Origin: an uncultured Oscillibacter sp.
Lineage (GTDB): Bacteria; Bacillota; Clostridia; Oscillospirales; Oscillospiraceae
DNA: 63,647 bases
Direction: 5' to 3'
NCBI GenBank assembly: GCA_910587705.1
Contig: CAJUMX010000017.1
Coordinates: 1 to 63,647, forward strand
The position numbers and the translations under genes are program-made. This document shows positions 41,449 through 51,152 of the stretch, piece after piece; the stretch's first letter is position 1; the number at the start of each line of letters is the position of its first letter. Under the pieces are notes generated by a model. The model saw only the letters and a list, made by a program, of their open reading frames with translations, made no database searches and was not told the DNA's origin.

Positions 41449-42318
41449 ATGTCCCCACGAGCCATTGAAAAACGAGATATCCGTCCGGCGGCCCCGAATT
41501 CCGACGTACAGGGGCTGCTGGCCCTGCCCAACATCCGCCTGCTACCCCTCTCCGCCGGAGACCGGATCACTGGCTACGGCCACACAGGGGACTATATCCT
41601 CCCAGCGGCGATCCAGGGAAACCTGACGGTTTCCGCCTATGACCGCTATGCCCTGCTGGACCCTGGACAGGCATACCTGCTGGCGGAGCCCGGGGAGTAC
41701 ACCGTCCAGGCGGTGTCCGACGGGTTTTGCATCCTCCTCCAGCTCCGGGGAGAATTGGTTCCCCGTCTGCTGGCGGAGCGGCTGTCCAAGGGAGGAAACA
41801 CCCTGTTTCACGGCGGCGCGGCGGCGGTGCGGGAGACGGCAATGGCCCTGGCCGTCTGGGAGGATGAACAGGGCGAGGTCCCCGGAGAGACCGCCTCCTC
41901 CCTGGCCTATTCCATGCTGTTGAAGCTCAAGGTCCTCCCCACCACTGTCCGGGTGGACTCCGGGTCCCCCCTGGTGGAGGCGGCGGTGGCCATCATCCAG
42001 GAGGAGTTCCCCTTCCTGGAGGGCGTAGACGAGCTGGCGGAGCGGCTGGAGGTTTCCGCCGCCCACCTGGGCCGGGTCTTTACCAAGAAAATCGGCATCT
42101 CCCCGGGGAAGTACATCACCCGCGTACGGGTGGAATACGCCAAGCTGCTGCTCCGGGACCCGGATACCACCATCACTTACGTGGCGGAAGCCTCAGGCTT
42201 TGCCAACGCCAATTATTTCGCCAAGGTCTTTCGTCGGGAAACCGGCCTGTCCCCCTCCGAATACCTGGCGAGTACACCCCGCCGCCCCATCCAAAATATC
42301 CCGCATTTTGGTATATAA
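41449..42318 (+). CDS. AraC-family transcription regulator
   Basis: A 289-aa protein: N-terminal cupin-like sugar-binding part, C-terminal double helix-turn-helix (VDELAERLEVSAAHLGRVFT and TITYVAEASGFANANYFAKV). AraC regulators of this form sense sugars. It lies between the ATPase and the binding-protein gene and probably activates this operon with alpha-galactosides. Confidence 0.9.
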   Translation: MSPRAIEKRDIRPAAPNSDVQGLLALPNIRLLPLSAGDRITGYGHTGDYILPAAIQGNLTVSAYDRYALLDPGQAYLLAEPGEYTVQAVSDGFCILLQLRGELVPRLLAERLSKGGNTLFHGGAAAVRETAMALAVWEDEQGEVPGETASSLAYSMLLKLKVLPTTVRVDSGSPLVEAAVAIIQEEFPFLEGVDELAERLEVSAAHLGRVFTKKIGISPGKYITRVRVEYAKLLLRDPDTTITYVAEASGFANANYFAKVFRRETGLSPSEYLASTPRRPIQNIPHFGI

Positions 42319-42340
42319 TGTAAAAATGTGGAAGCCCGTT

Positions 42341-42362
42341 AAAGCCCCTTTCTGGGGCTTTT
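42341..42362 (+). terminator. Terminator after the AraC gene
   Basis: AAAGCCCC / GGGGCTTT with a 5-nt loop and a short T-run, 22 bp after the stop. The 226 bp up to the next gene are AT-rich and likely hold its promoter; no operator is clear. Confidence 0.75.
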
Positions 42363-42588
42363 GGCTTATGCCTTCCATTTTGCACAAATAAAAATTCCCA
42401 TATATGGCGAATATTCATGAATTTTCTGAAAATATACCAAAATGTTGCCCGACTTGCACAGATGGCAATTTTTCAAGCATTTGGGTATATTTTTTGAAAT
42501 CCTGTCCATTTACAGAGCCACATGGGTAGTATTATGATTTCGTTAGCATAAACGGCCCCAAGCAAATTTGAAGCAGAGGAGTGGAGTT

Positions 42589-43887
42589 ATGAAACGAATT
42601 CCCCGCGTTGCCGCCGTCGCTCTGGCCCTCACATTGCTGCTGAGTCTTTGCGGCTGCGGCGCCGCCGACGGCAAAACCCACCTGACCTTCCAAATTTGGG
42701 ACGTCTATCAGCGGGACAGCATGGAGGCCATCTGCGCGGCCTACATGGAGAAGAATCCCGACGTGGTAATCGACGTACAGGTCACAAACTGGAATGAGTA
42801 CTGGACCAAGCTGGAGGCTGCCGCCGAATCCAACACCATGCCAGACATCTTCTGGATGCACACGAACCAGATTCTCTACTACACAGAGTTCGGCATGCTG
42901 GCGGATGTAACCAACCTTTACGACGATGTGGACCCCCAGTATTACGAAACGCACTTCTCCGACATCTCCATCGGAAACGCCCAGGGCTTCGACGGTCGGA
43001 TGTACGGCGTGCCTAAGGACAAAGACAATGTTGTCCTGTGCTATAACAAGGAGATGTTTGATGCGGCCGGAGTGGCTTACCCCGATGAGAATTGGACCTG
43101 GGATGACATGGTAGTCGCCTCTGAAAAGATTCACCAAGCCACAGGCAAATACGGCTTCATGGCCTATAACGACGACCAGATGGGCTATTGGAATTTTGTC
43201 TATCAGGCCGGCGGCTGCATCCTTACCGAGGATAAGACCCAGGGCGGCTTTGACCAGGAGGGCACCCGGAAGGCTATGGACTTCTACATCGGCATGCAAA
43301 AGACCGACTGGTGCCCCGATCAAACCTACTTCGCCGAAACCACGCCCCAGACCGCCTTCTTCTCCGAGATGGGCGCCATGTTCCTAGAGGGCAACTGGAA
43401 CCTGTGGAACGACACGACCAGCTTCCCCAATATGCAGGGCAAGTGGGACATCGCCCGCCTTCCCATGTGTCCCGACCCCGTACAGGGGGATGGCCGGGCC
43501 ACCATTTCCAACGGCCTTTGCTATTCCACTGCCGCCCACGGCAAGACCCGGGACGCCGCCCTGGAGGTCATCAAGTTCTTCGGCACCGAGGAGGCCCAGC
43601 TGATCGCCAGCAGCTATGGCGCGGCCATCTCCGCCTATGATGGCACCGAGCAGCCCTATTTCGACGCCTTTGCCAACGCGGGCTACGATCTGGATTTGGA
43701 GATTCTCAACGAGCAGTTTGAATACGGCATTCAAAGCGTCAACAACTCTGCCCGACCCAAGTGGAAGGCCCCCGTACTGGATGAGCTGAACAAGGTCTAT
43801 AACGGCCAGCAAAACTTTGAGGCTGGAATGGACAATATCCAACGCATCATCAACACCGAAACCGCCAAAAAGCTGGCGGACGCGTGA
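42589..43887 (+). CDS. Sugar-binding lipoprotein (extracellular solute-binding family 1)
   Basis: The start is the ATG at 42589 after GAGGAG; the longer open frame has no site. The 432-aa protein begins with a lipoprotein signal ending LLLSLCGCG, so it is anchored outside the membrane by a Cys near residue 21-23. The rest is a family-1 sugar-binding protein (MPDIFWMHTNQILYYTE; KDKDNVVLCYNKEMFDAAGV). Gene order suggests raffinose- or melibiose-type sugars. Confidence 0.9.
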   Translation: MKRIPRVAAVALALTLLLSLCGCGAADGKTHLTFQIWDVYQRDSMEAICAAYMEKNPDVVIDVQVTNWNEYWTKLEAAAESNTMPDIFWMHTNQILYYTEFGMLADVTNLYDDVDPQYYETHFSDISIGNAQGFDGRMYGVPKDKDNVVLCYNKEMFDAAGVAYPDENWTWDDMVVASEKIHQATGKYGFMAYNDDQMGYWNFVYQAGGCILTEDKTQGGFDQEGTRKAMDFYIGMQKTDWCPDQTYFAETTPQTAFFSEMGAMFLEGNWNLWNDTTSFPNMQGKWDIARLPMCPDPVQGDGRATISNGLCYSTAAHGKTRDAALEVIKFFGTEEAQLIASSYGAAISAYDGTEQPYFDAFANAGYDLDLEILNEQFEYGIQSVNNSARPKWKAPVLDELNKVYNGQQNFEAGMDNIQRIINTETAKKLADA

Positions 43888-43901
43888 GAGGAGGGTTTGC
43901 C

Positions 43902-44795
43902 ATGAATAAGGGTTTGAAACTATCCGCCGCCGCCAAGCGGGAGCAAAACTGGGCCTATATCATGGTGGCCCCCACCATCCTCGGCCTGGTGGTGCTGAAC
44001 CTGTGGCCCTTCGTCCAGACGCTGTACACCAGCTTCTGCGAGCACCTGGGCTTTGGCAACTACAAGTTTGTGGGCTTCCAGAACTACATCGACATTTTCC
44101 AGCGCCCGGAATTCTGGCGGGCCACCTGGAACACCATTTACTTCTGCATCCTCACCGTGCCCCTGGGCCTGTTCCTGTCTTTGCTGGTGGCCATGCTGCT
44201 AAACGCCAAGATCAAGGGCAAGGGCGCCTTCCGCACCATCTTCTTCCTGCCCATGGTCTGCGCCCCCGCCGCCGTCACCATGGTGTGGCGCTGGATTTTC
44301 AACGGCGAGTACGGCATTTTGAACCAGGCCCTGGGAACCCAAATCGGCTGGATCACAGAGCCCGGCGTGGTGATGATCGCCTGCGCTCTGGTGGCTATCT
44401 GGAGCAACATCGGCTATGACGCGGTGCTCCTCCTGGCGGGCCTCCAGAACATCTCCAAGTCCTATTACGAGGCGGCCAGCATCGACGGGGCCAGCAAGGT
44501 CACCCAGTTCTTCCACATCACCCTGCCCATGGTCTCCCCCACCCTCTTCGTGGTCATGATCATGCGGCTGATGGCCTCTGTGAAGGTGTATGACCTCATC
44601 TACATGATGGTGGAGGACACAAACCCCGCCGTCACCAGCGTGCAGAGCCTGATGTACCTATTCTATCGCGAGTCCTTCGTGGCGGGAAGCCGCGGCAGCG
44701 GCAGCGCCATCGTGATCTGGACCGTGCTTCTCATCGGCCTGGTGACCATCATCCAGTTCCTTGGCCAGAAGAAGTGGGTCAACTACGACGTGTAA
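43902..44795 (+). CDS. Sugar ABC permease, MsmF/UgpA type
   Basis: The start is the ATG at 43902 after GGAGGG. A 297-aa protein with six membrane segments and the permease EAA-like loop (YYEAASIDGASKVTQFFHIT). It pairs with the next gene and the lipoprotein. The short spacing points to one operon. Confidence 0.9.
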   Translation: MNKGLKLSAAAKREQNWAYIMVAPTILGLVVLNLWPFVQTLYTSFCEHLGFGNYKFVGFQNYIDIFQRPEFWRATWNTIYFCILTVPLGLFLSLLVAMLLNAKIKGKGAFRTIFFLPMVCAPAAVTMVWRWIFNGEYGILNQALGTQIGWITEPGVVMIACALVAIWSNIGYDAVLLLAGLQNISKSYYEAASIDGASKVTQFFHITLPMVSPTLFVVMIMRLMASVKVYDLIYMMVEDTNPAVTSVQSLMYLFYRESFVAGSRGSGSAIVIWTVLLIGLVTIIQFLGQKKWVNYDV

Positions 44796-44807
44796 GGAGG
44801 GGACGAA

Positions 44808-45650
44808 ATGAAAACCACGGCTTCTCTCACCCGGAGCAAACGGATCACCACTTTTCTGACCTACGCGGCCTTGATCCTGGGCTCCGTCATCATGATCTTC
44901 CCCTTTGTGTGGATGATCCTCACCAGCTCCAAAACCATCCCCGAGAGTCTGGCGATTCCGCCCACCTTCTTCCCCAAGGAGCTGATTCTGGATAACTTCA
45001 CGGACGCCATGAAGAGCCTGCCGTTCCTGAACCTGTACTGGAACACGGCGCTGATGATCCTCTTCCGGGTACTCTGCGCCATTGTGTTCAGCTCCATGGC
45101 GGGCTATGCCTTCGCCAAGCTGAACTTCAAGGGCAAGAACTTCCTCTTTAGCATCGTCCTGGTGCAGATGTCCCTGCCCAGCCAGATTTTCATTATCCCT
45201 CAGTACCAAATGGTAGCCCACATGGGGCTGGCCAATACGATCTTCGCTCTGGTTTTCCCGGGTCTTGTCAGCGCCTTCGGCGTGTTCTTCCTGCGCCAGA
45301 CCTACATGGGTATCCCCAATGAAATTGGAGAGGCCGCCTACTTAGACGGCTGCAACCAGTGGCAGACCTTCACCAAGGTCATGTTCCCCCTGACGGGCAC
45401 CTCCGTGGCGGCCCTGACCATCTTCACCGCTGTGTTTGCCTACAGCGACCTCATGTGGCCCCTGGTGGTAAACTCCGATTTGAAGATGATGACCCTATCC
45501 TCCGGTTTGGCCACCCTCCGGGGCCAGTTTACCACCAACTTCCCGGTGCTGATGGCCGGTTCCCTGCTGGCCATGCTGCCCATGGTGATTCTGTACCTGA
45601 TCTTCCAGCGTCAGTTCATCGAGGGCATTGCCTCCACCGGCGGCAAGTAA
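44808..45650 (+). CDS. Sugar ABC permease, MsmG/UgpE type
   Basis: A 280-aa protein with six membrane segments and the EAA loop (EAAYLDGCNQWQTFTKVMF). It follows the first permease by 12 bp behind AGGAGG. Together they form the channel of the alpha-galactoside importer. Confidence 0.9.
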   Translation: MKTTASLTRSKRITTFLTYAALILGSVIMIFPFVWMILTSSKTIPESLAIPPTFFPKELILDNFTDAMKSLPFLNLYWNTALMILFRVLCAIVFSSMAGYAFAKLNFKGKNFLFSIVLVQMSLPSQIFIIPQYQMVAHMGLANTIFALVFPGLVSAFGVFFLRQTYMGIPNEIGEAAYLDGCNQWQTFTKVMFPLTGTSVAALTIFTAVFAYSDLMWPLVVNSDLKMMTLSSGLATLRGQFTTNFPVLMAGSLLAMLPMVILYLIFQRQFIEGIASTGGK

Positions 45651-45772
45651 TCTCCCGCACGCTCCAGCGGCCCGGTACTTCTCCGGGTCGGAGCGGAAAT
45701 TCATTTCAGCAACCGCAATGTGAGACTTCACATTGATGGCAGCAACCTTCATACATCCACCTTTCTTCCACT

Positions 45773-45802
45773 CAGCCCCGGCGATTCGCCCCGCCGGGGC
45801 TG
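45773..45802. terminator. GC hairpin before the alpha-galactosidase gene
   Basis: An 11-bp stem (CAGCCCCGGCG / CGCCGGGGCTG), no long T-run, 34 bp before the next start. It may reduce read-through or stabilise the upstream message. Confidence 0.5.
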
Positions 45803-45836
45803 AACCTTTCACCCGAGATTCAATGAGGAACGTCTT

Positions 45837-48002
45837 ATGATACATTGCGAAAAGGGCTTGTTCACCCTGCACACGAAGCACACCACCTATCAGATGAAAG
45901 CGGACGCCCACGGCGTCCTGCTCCACACCTATTACGGCCCCCGGGTGGAGGACTGCGACCTGTCCTACCGCATCCGATACGTGGACCGGGGCTTTTCCCC
46001 CGTCCCGGAGGAGGCGGGAAAGGACCGAACCTTCTCTCTGGACGTGCTCCCCCAGGAGTACTCCGCCGCCGGTATGGGAGACTTTCGCCTCCCCGCTCTG
46101 GACCTGGAGCTACCCAATGGCAGCCGGACCGCGGACCTCCGGTTCAAGTCCTTTCGGGTGGAGCCGGGAAAATATACCCTGGAGGGTCTCCCCGCCTTTC
46201 GGGGAGACGAAACTCTGGTGGTAATCCTGGAGGATGCCGCCGCCGGGGTGGAGGTGGAGCTCTATTACGGCGTGCTGGAGGACTGTGATGTCATCACCCG
46301 GGCGGTCCGGCTCCACAACCAGGGCGGACAGACCGTTAAAATCCGGCAGGCGGCCTCCCTCTGCCTAGACTTTCAGCGGGGGGACCTGGACCTTATCACC
46401 TTCGACGGCAAGCACATTCAGGAGCGCAGCCCCAACCGGGGGCCCCTGCTTCCCGGCGTGCGGAGCGCGGAAAGCGTCCGGGGCAGCTCCAGCCACCAGC
46501 ACAACCCCTTTGTCATCCTCTGCGACCACGACGCCGGAGAGGACCACGGCCTCTGCTATGGAGCCATGCTCCTCTACAGCGGCAACTTCCAAGCGGCGGC
46601 AGAGCGGTCCCAGTTTGAGAACATCCGCCTCACCCTGGGCATTCACCCTTGGCACTTTTGCTGGACCCTGGCCCCTGGGGAGCACTTCACCACCCCGGAG
46701 GCGGCTCTTTGCTGCTCCAAGCAGGGCTTTTCCCTCCTGAGCCACCAGCTCCACCGGGCCATTCGGGAGCGGCTGCTTCGAGACCCCTGGGCAGGGCAGC
46801 CCCGGCCCATTCTCATCAACAACTGGGAAGCCACCATGTTCGACTTCGACGCGGAACGTCTGGTGAACATCGCCAAGAGCGCTGCCTCCCTGGGGATGGA
46901 GCTCTTTGTCATGGACGATGGCTGGTTCGGTAAACGAAGCAGCGACCTGGCGGGGCTGGGGGACTGGGCCGTCAACGAGGAAAAGCTCCCCGGCGGACTG
47001 GAGGCCCTTGTCCCCCGCATACAGGCCCTGGGCATGAAATTCGGTCTTTGGATTGAGCCGGAGATGGTCAACGAGGACAGCGAGCTCTACCGGGCCCACC
47101 CGGACTGGGTTCTCCAGGCTCCGGGGCGGATGGTTCGGAGCCGCCAGCAGCTGGCACTGGACTTCTCCCGAAAGGAGGTCCGAAACCACATTTACGACGC
47201 TTTGAAGGCCGTGTTCTCCAGTGCGGAGATCTCCTATGTCAAGTGGGACGTAAACCGCAGTCTGGCTGCCGTCTGGTCCGCCGCCCTCCTGCCGGACCGG
47301 CAGGGAGAGGTCTATCACCGCTATGTTCTAGGTCTATATGATATGTTGGAGTGGATGCACCGGGACTTTCCCCATATGCTCATCGAGGGGTGCAGCGGCG
47401 GCGGCGGCCGCTTTGACGCAGGTATGCTGTACTACACCCCCCAAATTTGGTGCAGTGACAACACCGACGCCATGGACCGGCTCCGCATCCAGTACGGCAC
47501 CTCCTTCTGCTATCCGGTCTGTACCATGGGCGCCCATGTCTCCGCCGTGCCCAACGCCCAGACGGGCCGGTCTGTCTCCATGCAGACCCGAGGCGTCGTA
47601 GCCATGCACGGCACCTTCGGCTATGAGATGGACCCAGCTCAAATCACTCCCGAGGAGCGGGAGATCATTCTCCGCCAGACGGCCTTTTTCAAGGAGCATC
47701 AGGCCCTCCTTCACCAGGGGGACTACTACCGCCTTAGCGACCCCTTCCAGAATGGTCCCTATACCGCCTGGGAGCTGGTCTCCCCTGACCAGCGGGAGGC
47801 CCTGGTCTCCGTGGTCTCCGGTCCCATTCAGGGCGGGCCGCCCTGCCGGAGCCTGCGGCTGAAAGGGCTGAACCCGGATTTCTATTATCAGGTCAACGGC
47901 CAGGGCCGTTATCCCGGCAGCGCGCTGATGGAGGCGGGCTGGCCCCTGCCCCTTCCCTGGGGCGACTACCAGTCCTGGCAGTTTTATCTGACGGCTCTCT
48001 AA
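45837..48002 (+). CDS. GH36 alpha-galactosidase
   Basis: A 721-aa cytoplasmic enzyme (no signal peptide), the usual length for bacterial GH36. The nucleophile is Asp471 in YVKWDVNRS and the acid/base Asp541 in WCSDNTDAMDR. NNWEATMFDFD and DDGWFGKRSSDL are typical of the family. It removes galactose from raffinose-family sugars and melibiose brought in by the transporter. GAGGAA precedes the ATG. Confidence 0.95.
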   Translation: MIHCEKGLFTLHTKHTTYQMKADAHGVLLHTYYGPRVEDCDLSYRIRYVDRGFSPVPEEAGKDRTFSLDVLPQEYSAAGMGDFRLPALDLELPNGSRTADLRFKSFRVEPGKYTLEGLPAFRGDETLVVILEDAAAGVEVELYYGVLEDCDVITRAVRLHNQGGQTVKIRQAASLCLDFQRGDLDLITFDGKHIQERSPNRGPLLPGVRSAESVRGSSSHQHNPFVILCDHDAGEDHGLCYGAMLLYSGNFQAAAERSQFENIRLTLGIHPWHFCWTLAPGEHFTTPEAALCCSKQGFSLLSHQLHRAIRERLLRDPWAGQPRPILINNWEATMFDFDAERLVNIAKSAASLGMELFVMDDGWFGKRSSDLAGLGDWAVNEEKLPGGLEALVPRIQALGMKFGLWIEPEMVNEDSELYRAHPDWVLQAPGRMVRSRQQLALDFSRKEVRNHIYDALKAVFSSAEISYVKWDVNRSLAAVWSAALLPDRQGEVYHRYVLGLYDMLEWMHRDFPHMLIEGCSGGGGRFDAGMLYYTPQIWCSDNTDAMDRLRIQYGTSFCYPVCTMGAHVSAVPNAQTGRSVSMQTRGVVAMHGTFGYEMDPAQITPEEREIILRQTAFFKEHQALLHQGDYYRLSDPFQNGPYTAWELVSPDQREALVSVVSGPIQGGPPCRSLRLKGLNPDFYYQVNGQGRYPGSALMEAGWPLPLPWGDYQSWQFYLTAL

Positions 48003-48066
48003 GGTAAGGCCGCCTTTCCCAGCGAGTACCTCCCCGCTTTTGCATTTGTGTGGTCAGCAAACCACG

Positions 48067-48203
48067 TCTACTTTAAACAGGGAGCTCTTTCCTTTTCTAC
48101 GTTCCCCTCGCTATAAGCTATTTTCTACCCCCGAACTAGCCGGGAGATGTCGTCGCTACTACCAAGACAAAGCGGCGGCGGGAACATTCCCGCCGCTCTT
48201 TTC
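48067..48203 (+). ncRNA. Repeated non-coding element, copy B, with terminator
   Basis: 48067-48170 shares with copy A the block TCTACTTTAA-CAGGGAGCT, the block TCGCTATAAGCTA and GTCGTCGC near the end. The stem loop between them changes sequence but keeps pairing in part. A terminator follows (GCGGCGGGAA / TTCCCGCCGC, then TCTTTT). It begins 65 bp after the alpha-galactosidase stop. Confidence 0.6.
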
Positions 48204-48207
48204 CGTA

Positions 48208-48414
48208 TTACCAAATGAATCCATCCACAATGCTCCAGGCTATCCAGGCCCCGCCCAAGGCCAGAAGGGCGCATGCCGCCGTCCCTGCCCCGAAGCACAC
48301 TCCCGGAAGCCTTCGGCCCCGGCGCAGAAGCCGCCGGGCCTCCTCGAAGCAGACATACGCCAGCGTGCCGCCTCCCAGAGCTCCCATCAGCCCCAGACCC
48401 AGGACCAGTCCCAC
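48208..48414 (-). CDS. Small membrane protein, 68 aa
   Basis: Two hydrophobic segments (GLVLGLGLMGALGGGTLAYV and FGAGTAACALLALGGAWIAW) flank a basic loop (EEARRLLRRGRRL). It starts 4 bp after the yjbQ stop codon, in the same direction. No family recognised. Confidence 0.55.
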   Translation of the reverse strand: MGLVLGLGLMGALGGGTLAYVCFEEARRLLRRGRRLPGVCFGAGTAACALLALGGAWIAWSIVDGFIW

Positions 48415-48417
48415 AGC

Positions 48418-48870
48418 CTATTCTCCCATCACCTGAAACACGATGTCCCGGACCCTATTCCGGGTATCGCACTCCACCAGGGTCAGGTTCTGCCAGGGCC
48501 CCACGGTGATCTTCCCGTCCACAAAGGGCACGGTGATGAAGGGGGACAGCAGCGCCGCCTTGATGTGGGAGGAGCCGTTGTCGTCGTGCCAGGTCTCGTG
48601 GTGCCAGTAGGGCACCACGTGCCCCTTCTCGTCCAGGTAGGGGGAAAACACGTCCAGTGCCGCCTTCAAATCGTGGTTCACCATCCCCGGCTCAAACTCC
48701 AGGGTGGTCAGCCCCGCCACGCCCCCGGTGGTGAAGCCCGTCACCGTCCCGGCGGAGATGCCGTGCTCCTGGCACGCCGCCGACACCGCGTGCTGGAAAT
48801 CCTCCGTCACGTCGATCATGCCCATGTGGGCTTTGGTCTGGTAGGTTTTCTTCTCCGTATAGACTGCCAT
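48418..48870 (-). CDS. YjbQ-family protein (UPF0047)
   Basis: A 150-aa protein of the YjbQ fold, with ISAGTVTGFTTGGVAGLTTL and the conserved His-rich patch WHHETWHDDNGSSHIKAALL. Members have been linked to thiamine phosphate synthesis activity, but the true role is unclear. AAGGAGG-type site before the ATG. It diverges from the amidohydrolase gene. Confidence 0.85.
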   Translation of the reverse strand: MAVYTEKKTYQTKAHMGMIDVTEDFQHAVSAACQEHGISAGTVTGFTTGGVAGLTTLEFEPGMVNHDLKAALDVFSPYLDEKGHVVPYWHHETWHDDNGSSHIKAALLSPFITVPFVDGKITVGPWQNLTLVECDTRNRVRDIVFQVMGE

Positions 48871-48961
48871 GGTTTGGCCTCCTTGTCTGTTTTTCGTATT
48901 GTATCACGGTTCGGCCTGTGATACAATCCATATTGTATCAATCCAAAAAGGAGGGCTATCC

Positions 48962-49777
48962 ATGCGCGCCGCGCTGATTCAAATGCCCGTCACGGCGGAC
49001 AAATCGGAAAATCTGGAAACCGCCTGCCTCCGCCTCCGGGAGGCCAAGGCCCGGGGGACGGACATCGCCGTTCTGCCGGAGATGTTCTGCTGTCCCTATG
49101 ACAACGCCTGCTTCCACTCCTACGGAGAACCGGAGGGTGGAGAAGTTCAGCGAGCCCTGTCCGCCCTGGCGGCGGAGCTGGCGCTGTACGTGGTGGGCGG
49201 CTCCCTGCCGGAGCTGGAGGGGGACCGGGTTTATAACACCAGCTTCGTCTACGGGCGGAAGGGGGAGCTTCTGGCAAAGCACCGGAAGGCCCACCTTTTC
49301 GACATCGACGTGGAGGGAGGCCAGCGCTTCCGGGAGTCCGACGTTCTCGCCCCGGGGAATGCCATCACCACCTTCGAGACGGAGTTTGGCACCATGGGCC
49401 TTTGCGTCTGCTTCGACTTCCGGTTTGAGGAGCTGGCCCGGTGCATGTGCCTCCGGGGAGCCAGGTGCATCTTCGTCCCCGCCGCCTTCAACATGACCAC
49501 CGGCCCCGCCCACTGGGAACTTCTTTTCCGCCAGCGGGCGGTGGATAACCAGTGCTTTACGGTGGGGGTCTCCCCCGCCCGGGACGAGACGGCCTCTTAT
49601 GTGGCCTACGGGCATTCCATCGCCGTGGACCCCTGGGGCAATGTTCTCTGCCAGGCCGGGTCCGGAGAGGCCACGCTGTACGCCAATCTGAACCTCTGCC
49701 GGGTGGAGTCCGTCCGCCGCCAGCTTCCCATTCTCTCCGCCCGGCGGACGGACCTCTATGAGGTGCGGGAGCGGTGA
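48962..49777 (+). CDS. Carbon-nitrogen hydrolase (nitrilase/omega-amidase type)
   Basis: The start is the ATG at 48962 after AAAAGGAGGG. The 271-aa protein has the catalytic Glu in AVLPEMFCCPYD, Lys in KHRKAHLFDID and Cys in GLCVCFDFRF. It resembles omega-amidases that clear alpha-ketoglutaramate and similar amides. The stop overlaps the next gene (GTGA). Confidence 0.9.
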   Translation: MRAALIQMPVTADKSENLETACLRLREAKARGTDIAVLPEMFCCPYDNACFHSYGEPEGGEVQRALSALAAELALYVVGGSLPELEGDRVYNTSFVYGRKGELLAKHRKAHLFDIDVEGGQRFRESDVLAPGNAITTFETEFGTMGLCVCFDFRFEELARCMCLRGARCIFVPAAFNMTTGPAHWELLFRQRAVDNQCFTVGVSPARDETASYVAYGHSIAVDPWGNVLCQAGSGEATLYANLNLCRVESVRRQLPILSARRTDLYEVRER

Positions 49778-50091
49778 GGGGGGAAACCTTTGCCGCCTTC
49801 CGGGAAATTGTCCGCCGGATTCCCGCCGGGAAGGTGGCGACCTATGGTCAGATTGCCCATCTGGCGGGGAGGCCACGCTGTGCCCGGACGGTGGGCTATG
49901 CCATGGCGGGCTGTCAGGACCCCTCCGTCCCCTGCCACCGGGTGGTGGACAGCCTGGGAGGCACCAAGGCCGCTTTTGACCGACACGCTCCCGGAACCCA
50001 GCGGGCCCTGCTGGAGGCGGAGGGTGTGGCCTTCCGGCCGGACGGCATGGTGGACTTAGCGCGGTGCCAATGGGACCCCCTGGAGGGATAG
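49774..50091 (+). CDS. MGMT-like DNA alkyltransferase domain protein
   Basis: A 105-aa protein consisting only of the C-terminal MGMT domain (IPAGKVATYGQIAHLAG, then VPCHRVV with the active-site Cys). It may repair alkylated guanine or act as an alkyltransferase-like protein. The start is a GTG overlapping the upstream stop. Confidence 0.85.
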   Translation: MRGETFAAFREIVRRIPAGKVATYGQIAHLAGRPRCARTVGYAMAGCQDPSVPCHRVVDSLGGTKAAFDRHAPGTQRALLEAEGVAFRPDGMVDLARCQWDPLEG

Positions 50092-50092
50092 A

Positions 50093-50129
50093 AAAAACGC
50101 GTGAAGGGAGTTTCCCCTCACGCGTTTTT
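50093..50129. terminator. Bidirectional terminator shared by convergent genes
   Basis: A 12-bp stem (AAAAACGCGTGA / TCACGCGTTTTT) with T-runs in both directions. The tsaD stop codon lies inside one arm. Confidence 0.85.
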
Positions 50130-51143
50130 CAGCTCCTCGGAAATGTCCCGGGTGGCGTAGGCGTTCAGCTCCATCCCCGCCGTATGGCCTGCCAGGAACT
50201 CGTAATAGCCCTGGGCGGCAATCATGGCCCCGTTGTCCCCGCAGAGGCGCAGGGGCGGCAGGTAGAGCTTGATTCCCGCCTCCCGGCAGGCCCGCTCCAG
50301 GTCCGCCCGCACGATGGAATTGGCGGCTACGCCTCCGGCGGCCACAAGGGTTCCCCGCCCCGTCAGCCGGACCGCCTCCATGGCCCGGGGAACCAGGGTA
50401 TCGCTGACGGCCTGGGTGAAATCCCGGGCCAGGGCCCCCCGGTCTAGGGGCTCCCCCACCTGCTCCGCGTGGTGGGCCAGATTCACCACCGCCGTTTTCA
50501 GGCCGGAAAAGCTCATGTCCAGGGGTGCGCCGTCCACCTGAGCGTGGGGCAGATGATACACGCCGCCCGCCGACTGCCGGGCCAGCTCATCGATGGGCTT
50601 TCCCCCAGGATAGGACAGCCCCAACACCCGGGCCGCCTTGTCAAAGCACTCCCCCGCCGCGTCGTCCCGGGTGCCTCCCAATATTTTCATATCCGTATAG
50701 CCCGCCACGTCGATGAGCAGGGTGTTCCCCCCGGAAATGGCCAGGGCCAGAAAGGGGGGCTCCAGCTCGGGGAAGGCCAGGTAATTGGCGGCGATGTGGC
50801 CCCGGATATGGTGAACGGGAATCAGCGGGACCCCCAGCCCCAGGGCGGCGGACTTGGCGAAGCTCAGCCCCACCAGCACCGCGCCGATAAGCCCCGGCGC
50901 ATAGGTCACCGCCACCGCGTCGATATCGCCGCGGGTACAGCCCGCGTCCACCAGGGCCTTTTCCGTCAGGGCGGCAATGGCCTCCACGTGCTTCCGGGAG
51001 GCAATCTCCGGCACCACGCCGCCGTACAGGGCGTGAATCTCCACCTGGGAGGCGACGGCGTCGGACAGCACGGTCCGGCCGTCCTCCACCACCGCCACGG
51101 CGGTCTCGTCGCAGGAGGACTCAAAGCCAAGAATTTTCATCAT
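50118..51143 (-). CDS. tsaD: tRNA threonylcarbamoyl transferase TsaD
   Basis: A 341-aa protein with ILGFESSCDETAVAVVEDGR, the metal-binding HHIRGHIAANYL motif and FSGLKTAVVNL. It completes t6A formation at position 37 of tRNAs that read ANN codons. The start has two ATGs in a row; I use the first. It follows two acetyltransferase genes; the second, rimI, is a common partner of tsa genes. Confidence 0.95.
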   Translation of the reverse strand: MMKILGFESSCDETAVAVVEDGRTVLSDAVASQVEIHALYGGVVPEIASRKHVEAIAALTEKALVDAGCTRGDIDAVAVTYAPGLIGAVLVGLSFAKSAALGLGVPLIPVHHIRGHIAANYLAFPELEPPFLALAISGGNTLLIDVAGYTDMKILGGTRDDAAGECFDKAARVLGLSYPGGKPIDELARQSAGGVYHLPHAQVDGAPLDMSFSGLKTAVVNLAHHAEQVGEPLDRGALARDFTQAVSDTLVPRAMEAVRLTGRGTLVAAGGVAANSIVRADLERACREAGIKLYLPPLRLCGDNGAMIAAQGYYEFLAGHTAGMELNAYATRDISEELKNA

Positions 51144-51152
51144 GTCCCTCCC

